Source: an uncultured Thermotogae bacterium (GTDB lineage: Bacteria > Thermotogota > Thermotogae > Mesoaciditogales > Mesoaciditogaceae). Taken from it: 64,000 nucleotides of DNA. The notes below the pieces were generated by a model. It worked only from the letters and a program-made list of their open reading frames with translations. It was not told the DNA's origin and did no database searches. Positions within the stretch are counted from its first letter, which is position 1, and every line of letters begins with the position of its first letter. This document shows, one piece after another, positions 1-9,137 of the stretch. Both the position numbers and the translations under genes were made by a program. Location: NCBI GenBank assembly GCA_913056255.1, contig CAJXLN010000003.1:30727-94726 (forward strand), read 5' to 3'.

Positions 1-1073
1 GCTGCGGCGCTATCGCCACCACCAACAACGGTAAGCGCACCATTTAGTTCCGCAAGGGACTGGGCAATCGCACGAGTGCCAACTGAAAAGTCTTCAATCT
101 CGAAAACTCCCATAGGCCCGTTCCACATGACCGTCTTTGCACCAAAAAGCTTGGATTTGAACAATTCAATACTTTTAGGACCTATATCAAGTCCCATCCA
201 ACCTTCTGGTATACCTTCGTGAGTTCCAAAAGTTTTCTTCTCGGCTCCGGCTTTAAGCTCCTTTGCACATACAGTATCAATTGGCAAAACGAATTCAACA
301 CCTGATCTTTTCGCTTTGTCAAGTATTTCACGTGCAAGATCGAGTTTATCTTCTTCGAATTTTGAAGAACCGATTTCATACCCTTGAGCTTTAAGGAAGG
401 TGAACATCATGGCTCCACCAATGAGCAATTTGTCTGCCTTGTTGAGAAGATTCTCTATCACTCCTATTTTATCTGAAACCTTGGCTCCTCCAAGTACAAC
501 TACGTATGGCTTTTCTGGAGAGTACGTAACCTTAGAAAGCCATTTTATCTCTTTTTCCATCAAAAATCCGGCAACGGATGGAAGAAATTTCGCTACCCCT
601 ACATTTGAAGCGTGAGCACGATGCGCCGTTCCAAAAGCGTCGTTAACGTGTATGTCACCCAACTTTGCAAGCGATTTAGCAAACTCAGGATCGTTTTTCT
701 TTTCTCCAGGGGAAAAGCGTGTGTTTTCCAGAAGAACGATGTCGCCCGGCTTCATCTCTCCCACCACCTTCTCGGCGGCTTCTCCGATCGTGTTGTGACA
801 GAATTTAACATCTTTTTCCAAGAGATCACTGAGCCTTTTTGCGACGGGCTCAAGGGAAAACTTTGAGTTTTTCTCGCCCTTTGGGCGGCCAAGATGGGAC
901 ATGAGTACCACCTTGGCATTCTCTTCAAGAGCATATTTTATGGTTGGAATGGCAGCACGAATTCGTGTGTCATCTGTGATGTTTCCATCTTCCATCGGAA
1001 CGTTGAAGTCCACGCGCATCAAAACGCGCTTACTTTTGAGATCGAGATCACGTATGGTGAGTTTTTTTTCCAT
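1..1073 (-). CDS. pgk: Phosphoglycerate kinase, 3' end cut by window edge
   Basis: Catalyses ATP formation from 1,3-bisphosphoglycerate in cytoplasmic glycolysis. I translated the minus strand directly: the protein opens with [20 protein letters not shown], carries RVDFNVP near the N-terminus (substrate-binding segment), a SHLGRPKG motif, and runs to GGGDSAAA, the nucleotide-binding motif, where the window ends. ATG at 1073 is preceded by AAGGTGAG. About 357 residues are present of the usual ~395. In Thermotoga maritima this gene is known to be fused to triosephosphate isomerase; whether that holds here lies outside the window. It follows gap by 10 bases, so the two are almost certainly co-transcribed. 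Confidence 0.95.
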   Translation of the reverse strand, partial: MEKKLTIRDLDLKSKRVLMRVDFNVPMEDGNITDDTRIRAAIPTIKYALEENAKVVLMSHLGRPKGEKNSKFSLEPVAKRLSDLLEKDVKFCHNTIGEAAEKVVGEMKPGDIVLLENTRFSPGEKKNDPEFAKSLAKLGDIHVNDAFGTAHRAHASNVGVAKFLPSVAGFLMEKEIKWLSKVTYSPEKPYVVVLGGAKVSDKIGVIENLLNKADKLLIGGAMMFTFLKAQGYEIGSSKFEEDKLDLAREILDKAKRSGVEFVLPIDTVCAKELKAGAEKKTFGTHEGIPEGWMGLDIGPKSIELFKSKLFGAKTVMWNGPMGVFEIEDFSVGTRAIAQSLAELNGALTVVGGGDSAA

Positions 1074-1083
1074 ATTGCTCACC

Positions 1084-2109
<1,026 letters not shown>

Positions 2110-2178
2110 TTAGAAATTTGTACAATCATCTCATCTGTGTGCTATTTTAGGCAACGCAGAATTGATTTCATATCGATT

Positions 2179-2550
2179 TTAAAATGGCATATTCATGCCA
2201 CCCGTTATGGCATTCATTTCGCTATCTGCACGTTCCTTGACCTTTCGTGCGTACTCGTTAAATGCCGTGATCAAAAGATCTTTTAGCATATCAGTATCCT
2301 CAACAACATCCTCTTTAATCTCTATTTCTCTGACTTCATAATCGCAATTTCCCTTAATTGTGATGGCCTCTCCTCCCACTGAAGCGGTGATCTCGATGTT
2401 TTTGAGATTTTCTTGTGTTTCAGCTATTTTTTTCTGCATTCCTTGAGCCTGTTTTAGAAGTTTGGACATGTTCTTCGTACCACCCATATCTCCACCTTTG
2501 GAATGATGAGACTTGCCAGATCTGCCAGCAATCTTGAATTTGTTAGACAA
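2179..2550 (-). CDS. YbaB/EbfC family nucleoid-associated protein
   Basis: Small DNA-binding protein of the YbaB/EbfC family, which is usually encoded immediately after dnaX, as here. The family core begins at MSKLLKQAQGMQKKI and continues through the glycine-rich GGEAITIKGNCDYEV segment to a C-terminal MNAITGGMNMPF. TTG at 2550 is preferred because AAGGAGGAGGAG precedes it; this gives 123 residues, about 25 more than a typical member, with a Ser/Gly/Lys/His-rich N-terminal extension. The start overlaps the end of dnaX by 8 bases, indicating translational coupling. Role in recombination or nucleoid structure is family knowledge, not seen here. Confidence 0.9.
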   Translation of the reverse strand: MSNKFKIAGRSGKSHHSKGGDMGGTKNMSKLLKQAQGMQKKIAETQENLKNIEITASVGGEAITIKGNCDYEVREIEIKEDVVEDTDMLKDLLITAFNEYARKVKERADSEMNAITGGMNMPF

Positions 2551-3934
2551 TTTCTCCTCCTCCTTCCTTAAGAAGTTTTCCTCCGGATATACTCAATGTC
2601 CTCACTAACGATTCCCTTATTTCGGGCTCTATATTCTCAATTGGAATTTCCGAATAGGCGCTTACGAATTTCACATCTCTCGAAGTGATGCGCTTGAAAT
2701 CCATTTCTATTGTTTTCGATTTCTCTTTTAAAAGTTCATGATGAAGTGGAATCTTGGATATCACCAATATCCTGTCTCCGAAATCTTTTACGATCGACAT
2801 TGCCAAACACGCAAAAACGGACATGTCTCCTTCTTTTGCGTACCAATCGATCAAACGATCCACATCTGTTTTGACGGAAACTGCCTTTTCAGCTTTTGGA
2901 ACTTTCAAAACGGATCTTTCTGGAAGGATTTCCCCTTTATCATTCAAAGCTTCAAATACACTTAGCACTTTGAAAGTATCGAATTGTTTTTCCTCGAATT
3001 TAAGCCTTTGAATGAGATCAGAGACGAATTTTCCGATTTTCGCAATCACAGGATCTGGCAATTTGGACGTTACGAATTCCAACGTTTCTTGGGCAAAATT
3101 CATGGGATCGATCCCATTTTCTTCTATCGTTTCCATGAGTCGAAGCAATGATTCTGCATTTCCACTTGATAAAGATGACACGTATTCTTCAACAGTTTCT
3201 ATTGGAACTTCTCCAAGTACAAAGAGCGTATCCTTAAGTGTCACATTTCCGGCGGAAAATCTCGCGATTTCTTCTAACAACCCTATGGCATCTCTCAGCG
3301 CTCCCATCGATTTTTTAGCTATATGCTCGAGGGCCTCGGTCTCGAATTTCATGTTTTCCATTTTGCAAATTTTCACGAGGTGATCTTTTATGAATTCAAC
3401 TGGGATTCTTCTGAATTCTACGACTTGACATCTTGATACAACTGTATCTGGAACTTTTTGTATTTCCGTCGTTGCCAGGATGAAAATCGTGTGCTTTGGA
3501 GGCTCTTCCAAAGTTTTAAGCAACGCGTTAAAAGCTTCTTTCGTGAGCATGTGGACCTCATCTATGATGTAGACTTTGTACTTCGATTCGATGGGTAAAT
3601 ACGCCACTCTGTCACGTATGGCACGGATCTCATCTATTCCACGATTCGATGCGGCATCCATTTCAACGACATCCATTGATTTCCCAGAATCTATCACCTT
3701 GCACGATTCACATTCGTTACACGGTTCATAACCGTCGATAGGTTTTTCACAATTCAAAGATTTCGCCAGGATACGTGCCGTCGACGTTTTTCCCGTTCCT
3801 CGCGGACCACTGAATAAATAAGAGTGAGAGATCTCACCAGACGAAATTGCATTGGCAAAGAGCCTCTTCACGTGATCTTGCCATATCAAATCGCCAAATT
3901 TTTTTGGTCTGTACTTCAAATAAAGAGTTTCCAC
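2543..3934 (-). CDS. dnaX: DNA polymerase III gamma/tau subunit
   Basis: Clamp-loader ATPase of the replisome. Walker A is GPRGTGKT at residues 43-50, followed by the four-cysteine zinc module (C-x9-C-x2-C-x2-C pattern around NCEKP...CNECESC), Walker B in DEVHML and the sensor/arginine-finger segment SRCQVVEF. At 463 residues it is close to a gamma-like length, with a short C-terminal region, so a long tau is not encoded unless frameshifting occurs; I saw no obvious slippery A-run. The likely start is GTG at 3934. It forms an operon with ybaB, from a TGGTAAAAT promoter about 55 bases upstream. Confidence 0.95.
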   Translation of the reverse strand: METLYLKYRPKKFGDLIWQDHVKRLFANAISSGEISHSYLFSGPRGTGKTSTARILAKSLNCEKPIDGYEPCNECESCKVIDSGKSMDVVEMDAASNRGIDEIRAIRDRVAYLPIESKYKVYIIDEVHMLTKEAFNALLKTLEEPPKHTIFILATTEIQKVPDTVVSRCQVVEFRRIPVEFIKDHLVKICKMENMKFETEALEHIAKKSMGALRDAIGLLEEIARFSAGNVTLKDTLFVLGEVPIETVEEYVSSLSSGNAESLLRLMETIEENGIDPMNFAQETLEFVTSKLPDPVIAKIGKFVSDLIQRLKFEEKQFDTFKVLSVFEALNDKGEILPERSVLKVPKAEKAVSVKTDVDRLIDWYAKEGDMSVFACLAMSIVKDFGDRILVISKIPLHHELLKEKSKTIEMDFKRITSRDVKFVSAYSEIPIENIEPEIRESLVRTLSISGGKLLKEGGGEIV

Positions 3935-3960
3935 GATTTTTTAGACCACCCATCAGATAA

Positions 3961-4000
3961 ACACAGTTGATCACTACACCATTCATATTTTACCATAAAA
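3961..4000. repeat. 40-bp direct repeat, copy 1 (dnaX upstream region)
   Basis: Aligned to 4526-4565 without gaps, 36 of 40 bases match. The repeat spans the -10 element and the start of the untranslated leader of dnaX. The two copies are in the same orientation and bracket the pilin gene at 4090-4494. Confidence 0.85.
3987..3995 (-). promoter_or_regulatory. Extended -10 promoter for dnaX-ybaB
   Basis: On the minus strand this reads TGGTAAAAT, an extended -10 element with no convincing -35. The same element precedes several other genes in this window. It lies within a 40-base sequence that is nearly duplicated upstream of the first pilin gene. Confidence 0.55.
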
Positions 4001-4089
4001 ATGGTGAATGCTTGATTTTAGATTTGTGAAATTTTTAGCATTAGATATCATCGGAGTTCATTAACGAAGAGTTGCAGCTTGATGGTATT

Positions 4090-4494
4090 TCACCAACTTT
4101 TTGCTACCTTTATGACCACCATAGGCTTACCATCATCAGTCGCAACTACAGAAGAAAGCACGTGTTTTACCTCGGAAGCGCTCACGTCACTTTTTTTGTA
4201 CCATATATGAATATAACCGACAGTGGCACCTAATGTGGTTTTCACTCCGTAGTCATTTATACTTTTCTTAGCAGTGAAATATGATTTGAGATCGTCTAAG
4301 GTGACTGCTGTATTATGATTGAGATAGAATTCAGACATAGCCGAAGCAGAGAGACTTGAAAGGTTCATCGCCACAGTGGTAGCCTTAGCTTGTTTAACAG
4401 CGTTAATTCCTATTGGCGCCATTGCCGAAATCAATGCTGCAATAACGGCCAAAACAATGAGAAGTTCGATTAATGTGAACCCATTTTTTCTCAT
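4090..4494 (-). CDS. Type IV pilin-like / pseudopilin protein
   Basis: Secreted, membrane-anchored pilin subunit or pseudopilin. The protein opens MRKNG followed by the prepilin peptidase site G|FTLIELLIVLAVIAAL, with Glu at mature position 5, then a hydrophobic helix and a globular domain of about 100 residues ending in KVAKSW. ATG at 4494 is chosen because it gives the typical short basic leader; upstream in-frame ATGs would add an atypical 15 residues. It is a paralogue of the gene at 4764-5228. Its promoter region is nearly identical to that of dnaX. No assembly genes (pilB, pilC, pilD) are near, so whether it serves pili, secretion or DNA uptake is unknown. Confidence 0.88.
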   Translation of the reverse strand: MRKNGFTLIELLIVLAVIAALISAMAPIGINAVKQAKATTVAMNLSSLSASAMSEFYLNHNTAVTLDDLKSYFTAKKSINDYGVKTTLGATVGYIHIWYKKSDVSASEVKHVLSSVVATDDGKPMVVIKVAKSW

Positions 4495-4525
4495 CTTATC
4501 ATCTCTTGGCATACCGATCAACTCA

Positions 4526-4565
4526 ACACATTTGACCACTACACCATTGATATTTTACCACAAAA
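4526..4565. repeat. 40-bp direct repeat, copy 2 (pilin upstream region)
   Basis: Second copy of the repeat at 3961-4000 (36/40 identical, same orientation). It contains the minus-strand extended -10 TGGTAAAAT (plus-strand ATTTTACCA at 4552-4560), which is the probable promoter of the pilin gene that starts at 4494. Confidence 0.85.
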
Positions 4566-4591
4566 GTGATAAACAAAGCGTACGTGTTCTC

Positions 4592-4705
4592 CTCACTGAA
4601 CTGCTTTCAGCTTCAGCTGAAGGCTTCCTGCTTAAATAGGCCCATTGCCTTCTTAATGAGAGATCTTAGATGGATAAAGCCGTCTGTCTCCACTACAACC
4701 CACGT
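4592..4705 (-). mobile_element. IS200/IS605-family remnant: tnpB 3' end and right end
   Basis: Reading the minus strand from 4705 to the stop at 4613 gives an open frame of about 30 codons ending in KKAMGLFKQEAFS, which resembles the C-terminal tail of IS605-type TnpB/OrfB proteins (commonly ending in a K-Q-E-A motif). It is followed by a hairpin (TTCAGC-TGAA-GCTGAA) and AGCAGTTCA, matching the usual right-end layout GGAAGC-hairpin-GGTAGTTCA. A stop codon at 4706-4708 ends the frame upstream, so the rest of tnpB is gone. It sits between the two pilin genes. The family assignment rests on short motifs and is an inference. Confidence 0.5.
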
Positions 4706-4714
4706 TCACAAAAC

Positions 4715-4739
4715 AAAAAAACCCACCACAATGGGTGGG
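4715..4739 (-). terminator. Rho-independent terminator after second pilin gene
   Basis: Minus-strand stem CCCACC / GGTGGG with a 6-base loop, followed by a run of seven T. It lies 25 bases after the stop codon of the pilin gene at 4764-5228. Confidence 0.85.
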
Positions 4740-4763
4740 AGATATTTCAAACAAAATCGACGA

Positions 4764-5228
4764 TCACCAGTACGCGGCAATTGTGGTTGTAGCTACCACA
4801 TCATAGCCATGAGGAGCATCTGCACTAGTGGCGCTTGACCACACCTTGTGAATATCAGCAGCCGGTATTCCGCCTTTATAGGCAACTCCGATAGTCACGG
4901 CAGTACTACCACTCGGCCACCCATCGCTGCTTACCACTGCAAGTGACTGCCCGGGAGTGGCGTCAACAATATCATACTTACTGGTGTCGACTTTACCGGT
5001 TACAAGGTTTTTGGATTTGATCGTACCAATCGATGGTATTACATGATCTGTGTAAGCGTACTGTTGCGCTGCTGTGAGCAGAGATCTCATGTTTTCTGCC
5101 ACTCTTGTCGCATTCGCATGATTTATGGCATTCAGTGCTACTGGAACCAACGCTCCCATCAATGCGGCTATAACGGCCATAACTATGAGAAGTTCAATTA
5201 ATGTAAAACCTTCTTTTCTTCTTTTCAC
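4764..5228 (-). CDS. Type IV pilin-like / pseudopilin protein
   Basis: Paralogue of the pilin at 4090-4494. Leader KRRKEG is followed by FTLIELLIVMAVIAAL (prepilin peptidase site, Glu5) and a hydrophobic helix; the globular domain ends in TTIAAYW. The GTG at 5228 is taken as the start because a GGAGGTG ribosome-binding site overlaps the earlier ATG at 5243 and is correctly spaced for the GTG. It has its own promoter (TTGCAC-17-TAGAAT) and terminator, so it is a single-gene transcript. About 154 residues, typical of pseudopilins. The function within an envelope machine cannot be decided here. Confidence 0.87.
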   Translation of the reverse strand: MKRRKEGFTLIELLIVMAVIAALMGALVPVALNAINHANATRVAENMRSLLTAAQQYAYTDHVIPSIGTIKSKNLVTGKVDTSKYDIVDATPGQSLAVVSSDGWPSGSTAVTIGVAYKGGIPAADIHKVWSSATSADAPHGYDVVATTTIAAYW

Positions 5229-5274
5229 AACTAACACCTCCATTTTCGAAATTTGAAATCAAAGATCTATCAAT

Positions 5275-5303
5275 ATTCTATCATAGTATCGGATGCGGTG
5301 CAA
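5275..5303 (-). promoter_or_regulatory. Sigma-70-type promoter of second pilin gene
   Basis: Minus strand TTGCAC, 17-base spacer, TAGAAT, about 47 bases upstream of the GTG start at 5228. Confidence 0.6.
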
Positions 5304-5370
5304 TAAAACTTTAGAAACTTTCTTTCAAATTGCATGGCTCAATTTATTGTAGCTTACAAATCTTGAATAC

Positions 5371-6600
5371 CTAAATGAAAAAGCATTTCACAACGCTTCC
5401 TTCTGAAAGTTTTTCGATTTCCTTTGGCGCGATGAAAAAGCCATTTGCCTTTGAGAGAGCTGTAAAATCTCCAGAACCGTTATATCTCACACGATCGATT
5501 TCCAGATGTCCATCGCCTACCTTTACTTTACACGGCACGAAGTGCATCCTGTCTATCTTCTTTTTGAAGTTGAATTTCAAAGTGCCATTAAAAACAGTCG
5601 GGTAGAGTCCGGAAGTTCCGAGAAGTTGCTCAACAAGATAGGTGACAAGCAGTCTGAAAACCGAAAAGGTGGAAACGGGATTTCCAGGCATTCCGAATAC
5701 CCACACGTCTTTCCCATCACGATTGATCGTTGCAATTACAGTCGGCTTTCCCGGCTTCATGGCAACCCTTTTTACCATCACGTCGGCATGAAACTGGTTA
5801 AGAACTTTTAGCGTGAGATCTTTATCTCCAACAGATGATCCTCCCGTGATCAACAATATGTCTAAGTTCAGCCCTTTCTCAATCGCTTTGTGTATTTCAT
5901 TTTCATTATCTTTCACCATCCCAAGATCGACGAATTCTTGATGAATCGCGTTGATCTGCGCACCGAGTGAGTATTTGGAGGAATTCCTGATCTTACCGTC
6001 TTTTATCTCTTCATCCACATCGACGAGTTCATCACCTGTTGATATGACGCCTATCTTCAATTTCCTTTTAACAGGTATCTTTTTTAAACCCAACGAGCCT
6101 GCAAGGTTGATCGTTTTTGGCTCTATCAATTGCCCTTTTTTAAGTGCCAATTCCCCCTTTTTAAGATCTTCGCCTTTTATCGCAATATTCGCAAATTTTT
6201 TCGGGATCTTCAAGAGTTTCACAACACCGTTTTTTTCTTCACATATTTCGAATTCTGCGACTGTATCACAGAATTTTGGAACGGAGCCACCGGTCATTAT
6301 CCTCACACATTCCCCGGCTTTTAACTTCACATCTTCATCTCCTGGATGTCCGGCAAGTACGGATCCTTTGACTTTAAGTACCGGATTTTCAGTTGCTTCA
6401 ACATCTTCGTATCGAAATGCAAATCCGTCCATTGCAGAACGATTGAATGGCGGGAAATCGTAGTCGGATATTATATCCCTCCCGATTACTCTACCCACCG
6501 CATCTAAAAGTCCCACCTCTTCAACAGATTCGATCTCGGCAGACTTGTTCTTCAAAATATCCATGACTTCATCGAATTCGGTCATTTCCCTTTTTTCCAC
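5371..6600 (-). CDS. moeA: Molybdopterin molybdenumtransferase MoeA
   Basis: Inserts molybdate (or tungstate) into adenylylated molybdopterin in the cytoplasm. The N-terminal MoeA domain has FPPFNRSAMDGFAF and the central domain GDELVD and the LLITGGSSVGDKD motif, followed by KPGKPTV and FGMPGNPVS; about 409 residues, normal for the family. GTG at 6600 is chosen: it begins one base after the mog stop and AAGGAG is placed 8-9 bases before it, while the upstream ATG at 6636 lies inside mog without a site. Paired with mog, so both are likely co-transcribed. A cofactor-using enzyme is not encoded in this window. Confidence 0.93.
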   Translation of the reverse strand: MEKREMTEFDEVMDILKNKSAEIESVEEVGLLDAVGRVIGRDIISDYDFPPFNRSAMDGFAFRYEDVEATENPVLKVKGSVLAGHPGDEDVKLKAGECVRIMTGGSVPKFCDTVAEFEICEEKNGVVKLLKIPKKFANIAIKGEDLKKGELALKKGQLIEPKTINLAGSLGLKKIPVKRKLKIGVISTGDELVDVDEEIKDGKIRNSSKYSLGAQINAIHQEFVDLGMVKDNENEIHKAIEKGLNLDILLITGGSSVGDKDLTLKVLNQFHADVMVKRVAMKPGKPTVIATINRDGKDVWVFGMPGNPVSTFSVFRLLVTYLVEQLLGTSGLYPTVFNGTLKFNFKKKIDRMHFVPCKVKVGDGHLEIDRVRYNGSGDFTALSKANGFFIAPKEIEKLSEGSVVKCFFI

Positions 6601-6601
6601 T

Positions 6602-7075
6602 TTAAAAGCTCCTTCCTTGCAATATGTTGATGCCATGAGGTATCATGTCAAGTATCACTTCCAGATTTTCTTGAACCCCTTTAGGATTTCCCGGAAGATT
6701 TACGATAAGCGTTTGTTTTCTTATCCCTGCAACTGCTCTTGAAAGGATGGATTGTGGAGATTTTTTAAACGAGAACATTCTCATAGCTTCTGGAAGTCCC
6801 GGTGTTTCTTTCTCTATCACTTCTTTCGTAGCCTCTGGAGTAACGTCTCTTGGGCTGAAGCCCGTTCCGCCAGTGGTGAGTACAAGATCAACTTTCAGAT
6901 CATCACAGAATTCTCTCAATTTCCCAGAAATCATTTCCTTTTCATCTGGAACCATTTCGTACGCCACGACTTTTCCAATGCTCTTGATCATATCTCTTAT
7001 GACTTGAGAACTCGTGTCCTTCCTTTCCCCTCTTGAACCTTTATCGCTTGCCGTCAATATCGCAATTCTTATCAT
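6602..7075 (-). CDS. MogA/MoaB family molybdopterin adenylyltransferase
   Basis: Adenylylates molybdopterin before metal insertion by MoeA. The 157 residues include ILTASDKGSRGERKDTS at the N-terminus, TTGGTGFSPRDVTPEAT in the centre and NLPGNPKG near the C-terminus, all family signatures. ATG at 7075 follows AGGAGG. It is the first gene of a two-gene operon with moeA, from a TTGCTT-17-TATACT promoter. MogA and MoaB cannot be separated by these motifs alone. Confidence 0.92.
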   Translation of the reverse strand: MIRIAILTASDKGSRGERKDTSSQVIRDMIKSIGKVVAYEMVPDEKEMISGKLREFCDDLKVDLVLTTGGTGFSPRDVTPEATKEVIEKETPGLPEAMRMFSFKKSPQSILSRAVAGIRKQTLIVNLPGNPKGVQENLEVILDMIPHGINILQGRSF

Positions 7076-7116
7076 AAGTACCTCCTTTACGCTAACACTG
7101 AATGAAGATCACAAAG

Positions 7117-7145
7117 AGTATACCTTTAAGCATTCTAATAAGCAA
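7117..7145 (-). promoter_or_regulatory. Promoter of mog-moeA
   Basis: Minus strand TTGCTT, 17-base spacer, TATACT, ending about 40 bases before the mog start codon. Confidence 0.6.
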
Positions 7146-7258
7146 TAACAACTACAGTGTACAATAGAAATATGTCAAAATTATGAATTGTCTATCAACC
7201 TGACGAGATTCTAATAAGTATGAATGTCGCACCTGCACACCACACAATCACTTGATTC

Positions 7259-7268
7259 ATGGTAAAAT
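7259..7268 (+). promoter_or_regulatory. Extended -10 promoter before the membrane-protein/murC/tatD operon
   Basis: ATGGTAAAAT on the plus strand, 35 bases before the TTG start at 7303. No clear -35. Same extended -10 type as upstream of dnaX, yebC and rplU. Confidence 0.5.
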
Positions 7269-7302
7269 CACACCGAAGCTCATAAGGCTGGAGGTGTGAA
7301 TT

Positions 7303-7845
7303 TTGTTGCATGGCTACATTCAATTTGTAGAAAATTATCCACTGTTTTCGGCTGTGATTCAATTTGCAATTCTGGGAACACTGGGCGAAGCGGTGTCTCG
7401 GAAGGTTGCTCACCAGAAAATTTTCAATTTCTTTGTTGGACTGAGAAAAGCTATTGTGTGGTCGATTTTGGCGATCATGATCAAGTACGCTTTTGTGGGA
7501 TTTTTTGGGTTCACTCATTCGCTCGTTTTGGCCAATCTTTTGCCTCAATCGGCCGATAAAGTGATCTTCGTTCGTGCATTTTTCGTGTCCGCATTCACGA
7601 ATTTGATCTTTGGTCCTATCATGATCTACTCGCATAGATTTCTTGACAATCTTCTCATGAGAAGGGGTAGAAACTACTCGAACATCAACGGGGCACTTTG
7701 GACACTTGTTTGGTTTTGGATACCGGCACACACCCTAACATTTTCTTTACCTGCAACTTACCAAATCGGTTTGGCCGCTTTGTGGTCAATCGTTTTGGGA
7801 GGCATACTTGGATATTTTGAATCTAAGAAGGCAACGAAGAATTGA
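7303..7845 (+). CDS. Polytopic membrane protein of unknown function
   Basis: Not recognised with certainty. The 180-residue product has four or five hydrophobic segments (roughly residues 15-32, 50-70, 90-120, 135-150 and 155-172), a basic loop LMRRGRNYSN and a highly basic tail ESKKATKN. The aromatic-rich segment TLVWFWIPAHTLTF lies in the last third. TTG at 7303 (or the adjacent TTG at 7306) follows GGAGGTG. Its TGA overlaps the start of murC, so it is translationally coupled to a peptidoglycan precursor gene. This suggests, but does not prove, an envelope role. Confidence 0.75.
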   Translation: MLHGYIQFVENYPLFSAVIQFAILGTLGEAVSRKVAHQKIFNFFVGLRKAIVWSILAIMIKYAFVGFFGFTHSLVLANLLPQSADKVIFVRAFFVSAFTNLIFGPIMIYSHRFLDNLLMRRGRNYSNINGALWTLVWFWIPAHTLTFSLPATYQIGLAALWSIVLGGILGYFESKKATKN

Positions 7846-9137
7846 GAATACATTTCATAGGCATAGGAGGTATGGGTTTAAGTGCCCTCGCGATGTATTT
7901 CAAATCGCTTGGAAATGATGTGTCTGGAAGTGATGTGTCATCCGGATTAATGGTGAAAAAATTGATGGATCATGGTGTAAATGTTAAAATCGGACATGCG
8001 CATGTGGATAAGAGTATCGATTTGATCGTGAAGTCATCAGCCGTTTCAAACAATGATCCAGAAATTTTGCAGGCCAGCGAACTTGGAATTCCAGTGATCG
8101 ATAGAATGACTTTTTTCGCAAAATACATCAAGCCTTTTGTGGGAATCACAGGAACTGATGGAAAGAGCTCTACCACTCACATGACGGCATGGATAGCTCT
8201 TAAAAATAGAATGGATCCGATTCTTTTGTGCGGTGCGATTTCCAGAGATCTTGAGGATACTAACTTCAGAATGGGAAAAGGTGGGATCGTTGCAGAGGTT
8301 GACGAATCCGATCCCAAAATGGGAAGAGTTCGATCGGAAATCGCGTGTTTGACCAATCTTCGATACGATCACCTCGAGAGATACGGAAATGATCCCAAAA
8401 ACCAACTCAGAACGATCAAAGAATTCTTGAATAACGCTCACCGTACAGTGGTACCAGACAACTTCGATTTTGATGCGTCGATCACATTTGGGAAATCAGG
8501 CACTTTGGCATTTGAGAAATTGAATTCGACTTTCTCAGAACAAGTATTTGAGGTAAAGTACAAGGGAGAAAAACAGATCGTTCACCTTCCAGTTCCTGGC
8601 AGTCACCAGATTTACAACGCACTTGCGGCCATTGGTAGCGGAATTTCCATGGGAATATCTTTAAAAAATTGTGCCGATGCTCTTTCAGACTATCCGGGAT
8701 TGCGTAGAAGACTTGAGACACTCTACTTCAACAAAAACGTCGTGGTTATAGATGATTACGCGCACACACCAGATGAAGTGTACGCTGCAATAAGAGCGGT
8801 TAAGCCTTACTTCAAAAAAGTAACGGCAATATTCGAACCTCATCGTTACACGAGATTTGTACGGGAGTACAAAAAATTTGCCATCTCTCTATCAGAAGTG
8901 GACAAAATTTTTGTGACGGACATATTCGGAGCTTTTGAAGCGGGAAATGCGAATTCGAATCTTTTGGTCGAAGAACTAAAAAATTTGAATACCAACGCCG
9001 AATTTGCGAAAATGAAAGAGATCCCCACGAAGCTCTTGAAAGCTCCAAAAAGCGAAGCCTATTTGTTCATGGGCGCTGGGGAGATTACAAATGCGGCGCA
9101 TGAATTTGCCGAGAAATTGGAGGAATTGAAATGGTAG
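7842..9137 (+). CDS. murC: UDP-N-acetylmuramate--L-alanine ligase
   Basis: Adds L-Ala to UDP-MurNAc with ATP, the first amino-acid step of peptidoglycan synthesis. Domain 1 starts with HFIGIGGMGLSALA; the ATP loop is GITGTDGKSSTT (Asp and Ser replacing the usual His and Thr; Thermotoga MurC also has GTDGK). The central domain has EVDESDPKM; the C-terminal domain has DDYAHTPDEV and EPHRYTR. At 431 residues it is slightly short. TTG start overlaps the preceding TGA, and its end overlaps tatD by 7 bases. Mpl was considered, but length and gene order favour MurC. Confidence 0.9.
   Translation: MRIHFIGIGGMGLSALAMYFKSLGNDVSGSDVSSGLMVKKLMDHGVNVKIGHAHVDKSIDLIVKSSAVSNNDPEILQASELGIPVIDRMTFFAKYIKPFVGITGTDGKSSTTHMTAWIALKNRMDPILLCGAISRDLEDTNFRMGKGGIVAEVDESDPKMGRVRSEIACLTNLRYDHLERYGNDPKNQLRTIKEFLNNAHRTVVPDNFDFDASITFGKSGTLAFEKLNSTFSEQVFEVKYKGEKQIVHLPVPGSHQIYNALAAIGSGISMGISLKNCADALSDYPGLRRRLETLYFNKNVVVIDDYAHTPDEVYAAIRAVKPYFKKVTAIFEPHRYTRFVREYKKFAISLSEVDKIFVTDIFGAFEAGNANSNLLVEELKNLNTNAEFAKMKEIPTKLLKAPKSEAYLFMGAGEITNAAHEFAEKLEELKW

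Noticed and set aside
7195-7731. Minus-strand frame opposite the membrane protein at 7303
   Set aside because: Opposite strand of a gene with good RBS and membrane pattern; no support of its own.
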